A DNA stretch of 64,000 nt, taken from positions 53,192 to 117,191 of the forward strand of contig CBDCBA010000007.1 of NCBI GenBank assembly GCA_965214125.1, written 5' to 3'. Position 1 is the first letter of the stretch, and each line of letters begins with the position of its first letter. Below, in pieces: positions 51,016 through 59,581 of this stretch. The notes below the pieces were generated by a model. It was not told the origin of the DNA, did not search any database, and worked only from the letters and a program-made list of their open reading frames with translations. Source of the stretch: CBDCBA01 sp965214125. GTDB lineage: Bacteria > Planctomycetota > Phycisphaerae > Tepidisphaerales > Tepidisphaeraceae. A program made the translations under genes and the position numbers.

Positions 51016-51090
51016 GACGAAGCGGAAGCTTCGGGTACACGGGTACGGTGGTTTGTCGGATTCGGAACCCGAAGCTTCCGCTTTGGCGTT
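51016..51090. repeat. REPIN-like paired palindrome, copy D, diverged
   Basis: Same layout as copies A-C, but the stem reads GAAGC-GGAA-GCTTC in place of GGAGC-GGAA-GCTCC. Left arm about 51016-51036, right arm 51067-51090. The change keeps base pairing in both arms. The TAA stop of the MBL-fold gene (51089-51091, minus strand) begins inside the right arm. Confidence 0.8.
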
Positions 51091-52045
51091 AATTTGTTCG
51101 AGGTGTGTATCGATGAGCGACCCACACGTCCCCGACGTGCCGTATCACGATGTCATCGGCTTGATCGCCCGCGGCTGAAAGAAACCGTCTCAACGGTTCG
51201 CCGATCGGCTCGTAGCTCAGCTTGAACGTTGTGTGGTGCATCGCCGCGACCTTTGTTGCCTCGGCCTGTTGGGCCATCGCCCACGCCTGCTCGGGGGTGG
51301 CGTGGGCGGCGACATACGGGTCGTACGCGCCGACGCCCACGGCCATCAGATCGACCGGGCCAACCCCGGCGAAGGTGCCGGTCAGGGCCGTGTCGCCGCC
51401 GAAGAGGATCGACCGCCCGCCGCGCGAAAAGCGGTAGGCCTGGTACGTCCGCCAGCCGTCGATGAACACTCGCGGCCCCCAGTGCCTGACCGGGATGGCC
51501 AACACGTCCATCCCGCAGAGTGTTCGCGTCTCGCCGACGCTCATTTCGATCACGGCGCCGAAGCCGAGGTCGTCCACGAGGTCGCGCGTGCCGGCGGCGC
51601 ACACGACGGTGGCCTTCGGGAATTGCCTCGCCAAGCGGTGCAGGCTGGGGCGGTCGAGGTGATCGAAGTGGGCGTGGCTGAGGGCGATCAGGTCGATCGG
51701 CGGCAGGCGGTCGAGCGGCACGGCGGGCTGCTGAAGTCGCTTCGGCCCGCCGGTCGCGAGGAGCAGGCCGATGCCCACGCGGTTGGAGAAGACCGGGTCG
51801 GTCAAAATCGTGCGGCCTTCGAGGCGGAACAGCAGCGTCGCGTGGCCGATCCAGCAGGCGGCCAGGGGATGGCGGTCCCAGCCGCGCAGGTTCGGCCGGC
51901 GCGGCGGCGGGGGCGGGTCGACGAGCGAGTCCAGCCACCGCAACCGCCCGCGGCCGCGCCCGAGGCGGTCGGCGAGGCGAAGCACGGCGTCGCTGCGCTT
52001 GAGCGGGTCGACGAGCGACTTCCAGCTAAACCCCCGGCGCGGCAC
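51089..52045 (-). CDS. MBL-fold metallo-hydrolase (NAPE-PLD/UlaG-like)
   Basis: 318 residues. Metal motif in LIALSHAHFDHLDRPSLHRL (HxHxDH); further ligand-like residues are IPVRHWGPRVF, SILFGGDTALTG and VAAMHHTTFKLSYE. WIGHATLLFRLEGRTILTDP near residue 65 is typical of the NAPE-PLD/RomA-like branch. No signal peptide. The N-terminus KRSDAVLRLADRLGRGRGRL is Arg-rich. Its stop codon falls in a REPIN-like repeat. Divergent from the vWA gene. Confidence 0.87.
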   Translation of the reverse strand: MPRRGFSWKSLVDPLKRSDAVLRLADRLGRGRGRLRWLDSLVDPPPPPRRPNLRGWDRHPLAACWIGHATLLFRLEGRTILTDPVFSNRVGIGLLLATGGPKRLQQPAVPLDRLPPIDLIALSHAHFDHLDRPSLHRLARQFPKATVVCAAGTRDLVDDLGFGAVIEMSVGETRTLCGMDVLAIPVRHWGPRVFIDGWRTYQAYRFSRGGRSILFGGDTALTGTFAGVGPVDLMAVGVGAYDPYVAAHATPEQAWAMAQQAEATKVAAMHHTTFKLSYEPIGEPLRRFLSAAGDQADDIVIRHVGDVWVAHRYTPRTN

Positions 52046-52092
52046 GGCGGCAGCCTAGTCCGGGTGGGCTCCAATCGCGTAGAGTAAAGGTG

Positions 52093-53181
52093 ATGTCGCA
52101 GACCTCCTCTCCGCCGCGCCCCGTGCCCGTGGCGCCCGACGCCGAAGGCAACTACGAGAGCGCCTACGAGGGCTACCACGTCAACTTCTGGCGAAAGCCG
52201 TGGGTGCAGACTGTGCTCCCTTGGACGACGAGCGTGGGCGTCCACCTGGGGATCATCGCGCTGGCGGTGGTCGTCCTGGCCAGCGGGGCCTTCTCGGAGC
52301 TGCTGCCGACCAGCGAGGTCCAGTCGCAGGCGACAATCCCGACAACGGTGCTCGCCAAGGACAACATCGGCGGCGTGCCGAACGTGGGCAACCTCGACGA
52401 CGTGACGAGCGAGAACAAGAGCCTCGACCCCGTGGCCGACTCGCAGGACTTTCGCAACCAGGGCGAGGGGGACACCGCGACCGACCTGCTCACGCCCACG
52501 GCCGGCGGGAGCAATGCCAACAGCATCAGCGGCATCACGGGCATGGGGGCGTTGAGCGACGCGCTGGGCGGGGGCGGCGGCGACGGGGCGCGGCTCTTCG
52601 GCGAGGCGGGCGGGGGCGGCGGGTTCATGGGCATCGACATCGGCCGCCCCGGCGACGGCGGCGCGGCCCGGCGCATCGTCTTCATCTCCGACTCCAGCGG
52701 CTCCATGGAGGGCGAGCCCAAGTGGCTGCTCATCAACGAACTCAAAAAGGCGATTGAGCCGTTGGAGGTCGACCAGAGCTTTAACGTCCTCTTCTTCCGC
52801 GGCGGCGAGTTCGCGGCGGCCTTCGACCGGGAACTCAAGCCCGCCACGCGCCGCTTCAAGCAGGAGACCTTCGACTTCCTCGACGGCCTGATCGTGCGCG
52901 GCGAAACCGACCCGCGCCAAGCGATCGAGGCGGCCTTCGCGATGGAGCCGGACCTGATCTTCTTCCTCACCGACGGCCGCTTCAACCAGCGCAGCAGCTA
53001 CGACGACATCGTCGCGCTCTTCAACCGCCTGAACAGCGAGAAGACGGTGCCGGTGAATACGATTCAGTTCATCAATCGCGACGAGGGGGCCGAGCAGGTG
53101 CTGCGCAAGATCGCCTTCGACAGCGGGTCGACGGACGCGACGCGCGGCATCTACCGATACATCAGCAAAGATGATCTGTAG
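52093..53181 (+). CDS. vWA-domain protein with a TonB-like N-terminal anchor
   Basis: 362 residues (ATG 52093; GTG 52090 also in frame). Cytoplasmic N-terminus 1-40, one membrane segment (about 42-65, LPWTTSVGVHLGIIALAVVV), a Gly/Asn-rich periplasmic linker (about 120-190), then a von Willebrand A domain from about 192 with MIDAS DSSGSM (Asp200) and FFLTDGRFNQRSSYDD. The topology is that of TonB/TolA, but with a vWA domain in place of the TonB C-terminal domain. ExbB and two ExbD genes follow, so it may be the force-transducing partner. Role inferred. Confidence 0.75.
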   Translation: MSQTSSPPRPVPVAPDAEGNYESAYEGYHVNFWRKPWVQTVLPWTTSVGVHLGIIALAVVVLASGAFSELLPTSEVQSQATIPTTVLAKDNIGGVPNVGNLDDVTSENKSLDPVADSQDFRNQGEGDTATDLLTPTAGGSNANSISGITGMGALSDALGGGGGDGARLFGEAGGGGGFMGIDIGRPGDGGAARRIVFISDSSGSMEGEPKWLLINELKKAIEPLEVDQSFNVLFFRGGEFAAAFDRELKPATRRFKQETFDFLDGLIVRGETDPRQAIEAAFAMEPDLIFFLTDGRFNQRSSYDDIVALFNRLNSEKTVPVNTIQFINRDEGAEQVLRKIAFDSGSTDATRGIYRYISKDDL

Positions 53182-53296
53182 CCGGTTCGGGCGGTTTTGA
53201 CCCGGCATGGCGTTGCCTGCACAATGCCCGCCCCCGCCCCCCCGCCGGGCCATTCCCACGGCCCGCACGAGTTTCCCCCTTCGCCGGAGTGCCTTC

Positions 53297-54220
53297 GTGA
53301 CGACCCGTCTTCCTGCCGACCGACCCGCCGCCGGGCTACGCGCGGCGTGGCGGCGGCGTGCGATCCACCTGTCGGCCCTTCTGGCGGCCATCCTGCTGTT
53401 CGGCGGCCCCGTCTTGGCGCAGGACGACGGCGCCCCCGCCGACGCCGCCGCGACCGGCGAAACGGTCACCGGCAGCGCGTGGCTGTTGCCGTTCGAGAGC
53501 ATGTTCAGCGGCTTCGAGCCCGTGTCGTGGACGATCGTGCTGTGCAGCATCGTGGCCGTCACGCTCATCATCCAGGCCATCCTGCGGGCACGGCGGACGG
53601 TGCTCTTGCCCGAGGAGAGCAACGCCCAGATCGAGCAGCTTATTAACGAGCGGAAGTACCGCGAGCTGATCGAGTTCACGAGCGAGGACGACGCCTTCGT
53701 CAGCCAGAGCCTCAATCCGGCGCTCAAGCGGGCCCCCAACCTGCCGGAGATGCGCGAGGCCCTCGAGGGTGGCGTGGCCGACCAGACGGCGGAGGAGTTT
53801 CGCCGGCTGGAGTACATCAACATCCTGGCCAACGTCGGCCCGCTGCTGGGGCTGCTGGGAACGGTGATCGGCATCATGGACGCCTTCCTCGAAATGCAGG
53901 CCGGCGGCGGCAGCGCGGACGTCTCGGCCCTGGCCGGCGGCATTTCAACCGCCCTGGGCACGACGATGCTGGGCCTGGTTCTGGCAATTCCCAGCCTTGT
54001 CGCCTACGGCCTGCTGCGGAACAAGGTCGACCGCCTGACTACCGAGGGCGCGCTCGTGGCCGAGGAGTTCCTGCTGATGATGAAGCCCGAGGGCAAGGCG
54101 AGTTCCCCGTCGAGCGGCAGCCCCGCATCGGCGTCGAGCGCCCGCGCCCCGGCGCCCAAGCCGACGTCGCGCAGCAAGGCCCCCGCCCGCCAGGCCCCGC
54201 CGCCGGCGCCGACGACGTGA
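53297..54220 (+). CDS. ExbB/TolQ/MotA-family proton-channel protein
   Basis: 307 residues from GTG 53297. A cleavable-looking signal (about 20-45, HLSALLAAILLFGGPVLAQ), a first membrane helix (VSWTIVLCSIVAVTLIIQAI), a cytosolic loop (LINERKYRELIEFTSEDDAF), then the conserved pair: LEYINILANVGPLLGLLGTV with LGTVIGIMDAF, and GISTALGTTMLGLVLAIPSL. The C-terminal 50 residues are Ser/Ala/Pro-rich and low complexity. It works with ExbD to convert proton flow into force. 115 bp after the vWA gene. Confidence 0.88.
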   Translation: MTTRLPADRPAAGLRAAWRRRAIHLSALLAAILLFGGPVLAQDDGAPADAAATGETVTGSAWLLPFESMFSGFEPVSWTIVLCSIVAVTLIIQAILRARRTVLLPEESNAQIEQLINERKYRELIEFTSEDDAFVSQSLNPALKRAPNLPEMREALEGGVADQTAEEFRRLEYINILANVGPLLGLLGTVIGIMDAFLEMQAGGGSADVSALAGGISTALGTTMLGLVLAIPSLVAYGLLRNKVDRLTTEGALVAEEFLLMMKPEGKASSPSSGSPASASSARAPAPKPTSRSKAPARQAPPPAPTT

Positions 54221-54223
54221 AGC

Positions 54224-54306
54224 GAATGCGGAATGAGGAACGCTGAATGCGGAATGCTTCAGAAACCCCTCGTTCCGGCCATTCCTCGTTCCGCATTCCT
54301 CATTCC
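54224..54306. repeat. purine/pyrimidine inverted repeat between exbB and exbD
   Basis: Arms GAATGCGGAATGAGGAACG (54224-54242) and CGTTCCGCATTCCTCATTCC (54287-54306), imperfect. Built like the 21.86 and 54.81 kb repeats, but with a different sequence; fills an intercistronic gap and leaves a pyrimidine-rich run before ATG 54318. Confidence 0.75.
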
Positions 54307-54317
54307 TCCTTCCTCCC

Positions 54318-54806
54318 ATGCGCCGCCGCCCTCCCCCGCCGCCCGGCCAGGCGGTGAACATCACGAGCCTGTGCGACATCATGCTGTCGCTGCTGATCTT
54401 CTTCATGCTCGTCAGCAAGGCCGGCATCGACACCGGCGCCGACGCCGAGCTGGCGTTGCCCGAGGCGACGCTGGGCATTACCCAGGAGCAGTTCGATGAA
54501 GAACGCGGCGCCAGCGCGTTCGTCGTGCTCAACGTGCGGCCGGGGGCGATCCAGGGGAACCCGAGCGTGTACGGCAAGTACATGGTCAGCGGCGAGGACT
54601 TCGAGATGAACGTGACCAACCCGCAGGACGGCGACCGCCCGCTGCTGGTGCCGTTCCTCAGGGGCCTTAAGGATGGCAGGCAGGACTTCGAGGTGTACGT
54701 CCACGCCGACCGCGCCACGCCCTTCTGGGACATGGAGCCCGTCCAACGCGCCATCAGCCAGGCCGACGTCGCGGGCGTGCAGTACGCGTTCGAGCGACCG
54801 GGGTGA
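54318..54806 (+). CDS. ExbD/TolR-like biopolymer transport protein, first copy
   Basis: 162 residues. Short cytosolic N-terminus (MRRRPPPPPGQAVNITSLCD), one membrane helix with the functional Asp in SLCDIMLSLLIFFMLVSKAG, then a periplasmic domain (LPFLRGLKDGRQ-like text; VYVHADRATPFWDMEPVQRA, ISQADVAGVQYAFE). It forms the stator with ExbB. No Shine-Dalgarno before the ATG. Confidence 0.87.
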   Translation: MRRRPPPPPGQAVNITSLCDIMLSLLIFFMLVSKAGIDTGADAELALPEATLGITQEQFDEERGASAFVVLNVRPGAIQGNPSVYGKYMVSGEDFEMNVTNPQDGDRPLLVPFLRGLKDGRQDFEVYVHADRATPFWDMEPVQRAISQADVAGVQYAFERPG

Positions 54807-54810
54807 GGCC

Positions 54811-54905
54811 GAAAGGATGAAGGCAGAAGGATGAACCTGAGCCCGAGTCCGACGTCGCCGCCTCTGCCTCAGGTTCATCCTTCATCCTTCTGCCTTCATC
54901 CTTTC
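54811..54905. repeat. purine/pyrimidine inverted repeat between the two exbD genes
   Basis: Left arm begins GAAAGGATGAAGGCAGAAGG (54811 on); right arm ends CCTTCTGCCTTCATCCTTTC (54886-54905), two bases before the ATG 54908. It is closely related to the repeat before gatA (21864-21960): both place CATCCTTTCCG beside a start codon. Confidence 0.85.
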
Positions 54906-54907
54906 CG

Positions 54908-55373
54908 ATGCGCCGTCGCCTCCACAAAGCTCCGCACGACACCGCGCCCAACCTCACGCCGGTGGTGAACATCGCGATGGTGGTGCTGGTGGTCTTCATG
55001 CTCACGGCCAGCTTTATCGAGCCGCAGGCGTACATGCAGAGCAACGTGGCCCTGCTGGAACAGGGCGGGACGAGCAACTTCGACGAGGATTGGACGCCTC
55101 CGACGCCCGCTGCCGATTTTGGTGAACATGGACGCCAGCGTGCCGAGCGTCTTCACCGCCAGCGTGGGCGACCAGCAGACCGGCGACGCCGCGGCATTGA
55201 CCGATCTGCTCCGCGCCAAGCACGACGCGTTCGTCGCTGCCGGCACGGACATCGCCGACGTGCAGGTGGAGATCAGCCCGCAGAGCCAGACGATCTGGCA
55301 GCACCTGCTGACGGTCTACGAGGCCGCCCAGCGGGCGGGGTTCACGAGTGTCACCTTCACGCCCGGCCGGTAG
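54908..55373 (+). pseudogene. second ExbD/TolR-like gene, disrupted by a one-base frameshift
   Basis: ATG 54908 opens MRRRLHKAPHDTAPNLTPVV and NIAMVVLVVFMLTASFIEPQ, a membrane helix with Asn replacing the usual Asp. Near 55117 the frame must shift +1: TPPTPA is followed by PILVNMDASVPSVFTASVGD and the periplasmic domain to the stop at 55371 (AAQRAGFTSVTFTPGR). Repaired length 154, similar to the first copy. Without the shift the frame runs on into the next gene as one long frame. Base error or real loss; the absence of the catalytic Asp suggests a non-channel role for this copy. Confidence 0.7.
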
Positions 55374-55453
55374 CGACCGCGAACGCTGCATCCTTCGGGA
55401 TGCAGTGGCACTCAGCAGACGTTTGGAAGCGAAGTTTCTACGATGACGGCGTG

Positions 55454-58276
55454 ATGTTCCGCCCGCTCGTGCTGTTGCCGATTCTCGCGTGTTCGGCAGT
55501 AACCGCCGCCCAGGAGGCGGCCGACGTGCCGCCGCAGCCGCCGGGGCTCGAAGCGCTCGACGAGGGGCGCGTGCTGACCGAGATCGCCGGCCGGGGCCTC
55601 GAGGAACTGCTCCGCCACGCGCTCGACGCGCAGGGCGTGCCGGAGGACGAGCGCAATCCGCTGCTGGCCAACATCGCGCTGTCGCGGCTGACGGGCGGCG
55701 AGCCGATCGCTGTCACCGAGCGGCGCGAGCTCGTGCTCGACGTGGTCCGCAACGTCGACGAGCTCGTGACGGCCGACGTCGACGAGGCCGACGCGGGGGC
55801 GCGGGCAGACCTGCTCATGCAGCAGGCGCAGGTGCTGATTGACCAGGGCGTCGGCGAGGAGGTCCGCCTGCTCGAGTACTTCGGCGAGAACGCCGAGCGA
55901 CGCCGCTACGTGCGGCCGGTGGCCGACGCGGTGGCAAGGATGCTCAAGCGGGCCGGCGAGCTCTTCGGCGCCGCGGCCGATCGCTTCGAGGACCAGATCG
56001 ACGGCGCTAACGACCCGCGCATCGCCCAGGCGAAACAACTGCGGGCCAGCGCCCAGCAGGCCCAGCAGTTGGCCCTCTTCGCCGACTACTACCGCCTGCT
56101 CGCGATGGACCCGGACGACGTGGCTCGCATCGAGCTGGGCGACCGACTGACCGACCAGGTGAAGCCGCTCGACACCGAGCGCAACCCGTCGCGGGCGTTC
56201 GTGCAGCAGTTCCTCGGCAAGCTCTCGCTGGCGCGCGGCGGGGAGATTGGCAGGGATCGCGCGCGCGACTACTTCGAGGCGGCAATTGCCAGCGGGTCCG
56301 ATGCCGCGGCGCAACAGCGGTTCGACAGCTACTTCGGGCGCACGATCGTGGAGGCCGAGGCCCGCGAGCCGGCGGCGGCGGCGGAGCAGGTGGACCGCTT
56401 TGCCGACTGGTTCGCCGGCGTCGAGGGTGATCTGCCGCAGCTCAAGCCGCTGTTGCTCGTGGCCAAGTTCCGCGTCGCCGACGCCGCCAGCCGGTCGGGC
56501 GGGTCGTCGGAGATGAGAGCCGAGGCCGACGATCGGGCGCGACGGCTGCTGTCGGAGCTGGTCGACACCTTCGAGAGTTACCGGCCGGTCGTCACGGGGC
56601 AGTTGCTCGCGCGGGTCGACGCCGAGACCGATCTGGCCCAGTTGTCGCCGCTGGTGCTGGACGCCTTGGTTGATCGTGGCCGCGCCGAGGCGGCGCGGCT
56701 GGCGGAGTCGCGGGACGATCCGGACGCGCCGGCGATCGACCGCGAGATGATCGAGCGTGCCATCGCCGCCGCCGGCGAGCTGATGCGGCGCAGCGAGGGC
56801 GATCAAGCGGAGATCGATCCGACGATCCTCGCCCGCGCCGGCTACCTGCGGGGGCTGATGCTGCAACTGCTCGACCGCCCCGCCGAGGCCGCCGAGGCTT
56901 ACCTCGCCTTTGGTGAGATGCCCGCGGCCAAGCCGGAGCAGCGCCTGAGCGCCTATCGCCGCACGCTCGGCATCGTCGGCCAACTCCGCGCCAACGGCGG
57001 CGACGCGGCCGTGCGAGCCGACGAGGTGGAGGCGCAGTTGTTGCCGGTGCTCGTCGATGAGTTCGGCGACGCCACGCGTGCGTTCGACCTGGCCAACCGC
57101 CTGCACCGCACGGGTGAGTTGGAGCGGGCGGTCGAGTACTACCGCAAGGTGCCCGATGACGACCCGCGCAAGCCGGACGCGCGATACCTGCTGGTGGTCG
57201 CGCATTCGCAGCGGCTGGCTGAAATGCCCGAGGGCGACGCGCAGCGGGCGGCGCTGCTGGCGGACCTGCCGGCGTTGGGCGAGGCGGCGCTGGCGGACCT
57301 GGAGTCGCGGCCCGAGGAGGCCTACCGCGAGCGGGCGGCGCGGCTGCGGATCACGCTGGCGCGGCTGGCGTTGGTCGAGCGGGAGGATCCTGAGGCGGCG
57401 CTGGCGTTGCTGTCCGATATTGAGTCGCGCGCTGCGGACCTGGGCGACGGCGGGTCGATCGTGGAACAGGCCCTGCCGCTGCGCTTCCAGGCGACGGCGG
57501 CCGCGGGGCAGATCGACGAGGCGACCGCCGACCTCCTGCGCCTGCTCGACTCGAGCGACGCGCAGCGCGGGCTGGCGTTCATCTCGCAGTTCCGCGAGAC
57601 GCTCAACCGCGCCTATGAGCGTGCGGCCGTCCGCGGCGACCGAGCGGCCATGCGCCGCGTGATGCAGACGAGGGCCGCCGTGACGCCGAAGTTGGTCGAG
57701 TGGATCGAGCAGAGCCAGGACCCGGCGTACCGGCGGTACGTCTACAACTTCCGCCGCTTCAACGCCGAGACGCAGCTCCAGGCCGCCCTGCTGACCGATG
57801 ACGCGGCCCAGCGGCGACAAAGTTTGCAAACCGCCCGCGAGGCCTTCCTTGATCTGGAGTCGCCCGATAACCTGCGGCAGTACCGCGGCCTGCTCGACGG
57901 CCTGAGCGACGCTGAGCGGCAGCAGGTGCCCTACGATCGGGAGGTCGTGCTGAACCTGGGGCGGGTCGCGTACGAGCTCGAGGATTGGGCCGACGCCCGC
58001 AGTCGATTTGCGCGGCTGCTGGCCGACCGCTCGCTGGGCGGTGCGACGATCGTGGAGGACCGCGACGGCGTGGCGACGACGGTGCCCAATGACGATTTTT
58101 GGGAGACGCAGCTCAAGTTCGTCCGATCCAGCTTGGCCACCGGTGCCCCCGAGGAGCAGATGGCCCGACACCTGCGGCAACTGCGGGTGATCCACGGCAA
58201 CGCGCTCGGCGGCCGACGCTGGCAGCGAGAGTTCGCCGCCCTCACGGGCGAACTGCTCGGCGAGGCTGCGGCGTGA
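55454..58276 (+). CDS. large periplasmic TPR-like helical protein
   Basis: 940 residues from ATG 55454; signal peptide MFRPLVLLPILACSAVTAAQ. The whole mature part is helical, repeat-like text (YLAFGEMPAAKPEQRLSAYR; HRTGELERAVEYYRKVPDDD; ARFARLLADRSLGG region), similar to TPR/YbgF-type proteins. It is last in the vWA-ExbB-ExbD-ExbD cluster, where a periplasmic helical protein often completes the set. The frame is open back to 54908, but that joins the frameshifted exbD. Function unknown. Confidence 0.7.
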   Translation: MFRPLVLLPILACSAVTAAQEAADVPPQPPGLEALDEGRVLTEIAGRGLEELLRHALDAQGVPEDERNPLLANIALSRLTGGEPIAVTERRELVLDVVRNVDELVTADVDEADAGARADLLMQQAQVLIDQGVGEEVRLLEYFGENAERRRYVRPVADAVARMLKRAGELFGAAADRFEDQIDGANDPRIAQAKQLRASAQQAQQLALFADYYRLLAMDPDDVARIELGDRLTDQVKPLDTERNPSRAFVQQFLGKLSLARGGEIGRDRARDYFEAAIASGSDAAAQQRFDSYFGRTIVEAEAREPAAAAEQVDRFADWFAGVEGDLPQLKPLLLVAKFRVADAASRSGGSSEMRAEADDRARRLLSELVDTFESYRPVVTGQLLARVDAETDLAQLSPLVLDALVDRGRAEAARLAESRDDPDAPAIDREMIERAIAAAGELMRRSEGDQAEIDPTILARAGYLRGLMLQLLDRPAEAAEAYLAFGEMPAAKPEQRLSAYRRTLGIVGQLRANGGDAAVRADEVEAQLLPVLVDEFGDATRAFDLANRLHRTGELERAVEYYRKVPDDDPRKPDARYLLVVAHSQRLAEMPEGDAQRAALLADLPALGEAALADLESRPEEAYRERAARLRITLARLALVEREDPEAALALLSDIESRAADLGDGGSIVEQALPLRFQATAAAGQIDEATADLLRLLDSSDAQRGLAFISQFRETLNRAYERAAVRGDRAAMRRVMQTRAAVTPKLVEWIEQSQDPAYRRYVYNFRRFNAETQLQAALLTDDAAQRRQSLQTAREAFLDLESPDNLRQYRGLLDGLSDAERQQVPYDREVVLNLGRVAYELEDWADARSRFARLLADRSLGGATIVEDRDGVATTVPNDDFWETQLKFVRSSLATGAPEEQMARHLRQLRVIHGNALGGRRWQREFAALTGELLGEAAA

Positions 58277-58345
58277 GGGACCCTGGGGCGTGCTGCCCGG
58301 ATCGGGGCACGGCAAAAGTCCGCTGTTCAACTGAAGTGGGTCCTG

Positions 58346-59563
58346 ATGAATGCGAAGCTAGGTAACATGCGACACATCCCCCACCCCAATATCAACGAAC
58401 GGCCGACCCCACGCCACAACGGCGTGTGCGTCTTCGAGCCGATGGAGCACCGCCGGATGCTGTCGACCACGGCCGGGCCCGGCGGCGCCGACCCGGCTGA
58501 CGCCGCCCCTCCCGTGGCCGCCACGTCGGACGCGGGCCTGTTCGCCCCGGCGGAAAACCATCGCTCGAGTGCGCTGACCACGCCGGCAACGAAGGACCAC
58601 TTCCGCGTCTTCGGCGCGCTGTACGGCCCTGACGCGGGTGACACGTTGGCCAACGGGATCACCCCCGTGAAGATCAGCTACGGCGAGTTAATCGCCCGCG
58701 ACGCCGACGGCAACTACATTCTCGATCAGGTCGATGAGCAGGTGGTCCGTCGGCAGGCGCACGAGGCCGCCGATGCGGGCGTGCCGTGGGTGCTCGACAT
58801 CGAGCACTGGGAGACCGATCTGCGGTACGCCGACGCGTCGGAGGTCGACGCCTCCATCGCCCGCTTCGTCAAGGCGATCGGGTGGGCCAGAGACGAGCGG
58901 CCCGACGTGCAGATCGGCATCTACGGGATCCTGCCGGGCCGCGACTACTGGGACGCCACCGCCGTCACGCGGTACGAGCGTCGCATTGACGAGGGAACGC
59001 TCGTGGACCCGAGCGGGCAGGGACGCATCGACGCCGAGGCGAAGGTCGCCGCGTGGCAGGCTGCCAACGATGCGCTGGCCCCGCTGGCGGAGGCGGTGGA
59101 CGTGATCTTCCCGTCGCTTTACGCGTTCTACGAGGACCAGCAGGGCTGGGTCGATTACGCCGAGGCGAACATCGCCGAGGCCAAGCAGTACGGCAAGCCG
59201 GTTGTCCCCTTCCTCTGGCCGCGATACCACAACAGCAACGCCGAGCGGGGCTTGCAGTACCTTGAGGCGGATTACTGGCAACTCCAACTCGACACGGTGC
59301 GCGACCTCGCGGACGGCGTGGTTGTCTGGAACACCAAGATTCGCGCGGAGGATCCGTCGCACTGGCGCGATCAGCTCAACTCCTTCGCCTCGCAGGTGCA
59401 GGCCGAGGAGTTCAGCCTCGGCCGCGCGCTGCGGCAGGACGCCAGCGTCCAGCAGGAAACGCCGGGCCCCGCCGCCGCGCTAAGCGCCCGCGTCACCCCC
59501 GTGCCGGTCAGCAGCCTCTTCATTGATGACGGCGAGACCGATGAGGACGCGGAACAGGCGTAA
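58346..59563 (+). CDS. exported glycosidase-like TIM-barrel protein with a LEPR-XLL-like N-terminus
   Basis: 405 residues. The N-terminus contains VFEPMEHRRMLSTT (residues 29-42), a variant of the LEPR-XLL motif seen on the giant protein. The mature barrel begins near 80. WVLDIEHWETDLRYADASEV (D151 and E153) has the D-x-E of several glycoside hydrolase families; DVIFPSLYAFYEDQQGWVDY and KPVVPFLWPRYHNSN recall hyaluronidase-type barrels. The fold and enzyme class are inferred; no substrate is claimed. C-terminus acidic. Confidence 0.6.
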   Translation: MNAKLGNMRHIPHPNINERPTPRHNGVCVFEPMEHRRMLSTTAGPGGADPADAAPPVAATSDAGLFAPAENHRSSALTTPATKDHFRVFGALYGPDAGDTLANGITPVKISYGELIARDADGNYILDQVDEQVVRRQAHEAADAGVPWVLDIEHWETDLRYADASEVDASIARFVKAIGWARDERPDVQIGIYGILPGRDYWDATAVTRYERRIDEGTLVDPSGQGRIDAEAKVAAWQAANDALAPLAEAVDVIFPSLYAFYEDQQGWVDYAEANIAEAKQYGKPVVPFLWPRYHNSNAERGLQYLEADYWQLQLDTVRDLADGVVVWNTKIRAEDPSHWRDQLNSFASQVQAEEFSLGRALRQDASVQQETPGPAAALSARVTPVPVSSLFIDDGETDEDAEQA

Positions 59564-59581
59564 GCGCCGTCGTCGGCTTCG

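Noticed and set aside
54908..58276. A single 1,122-residue protein joining exbD and the helical protein
   Set aside because: The middle (about residues 72-180) is Arg-rich nonsense; the ExbD domain continues in another frame and the helical protein has its own signal peptide at 55454.
55412..58330. 972-codon minus-strand open frame
   Set aside because: Antisense of the periplasmic helical protein; very high Arg/Gln/Leu and no start context or motif.
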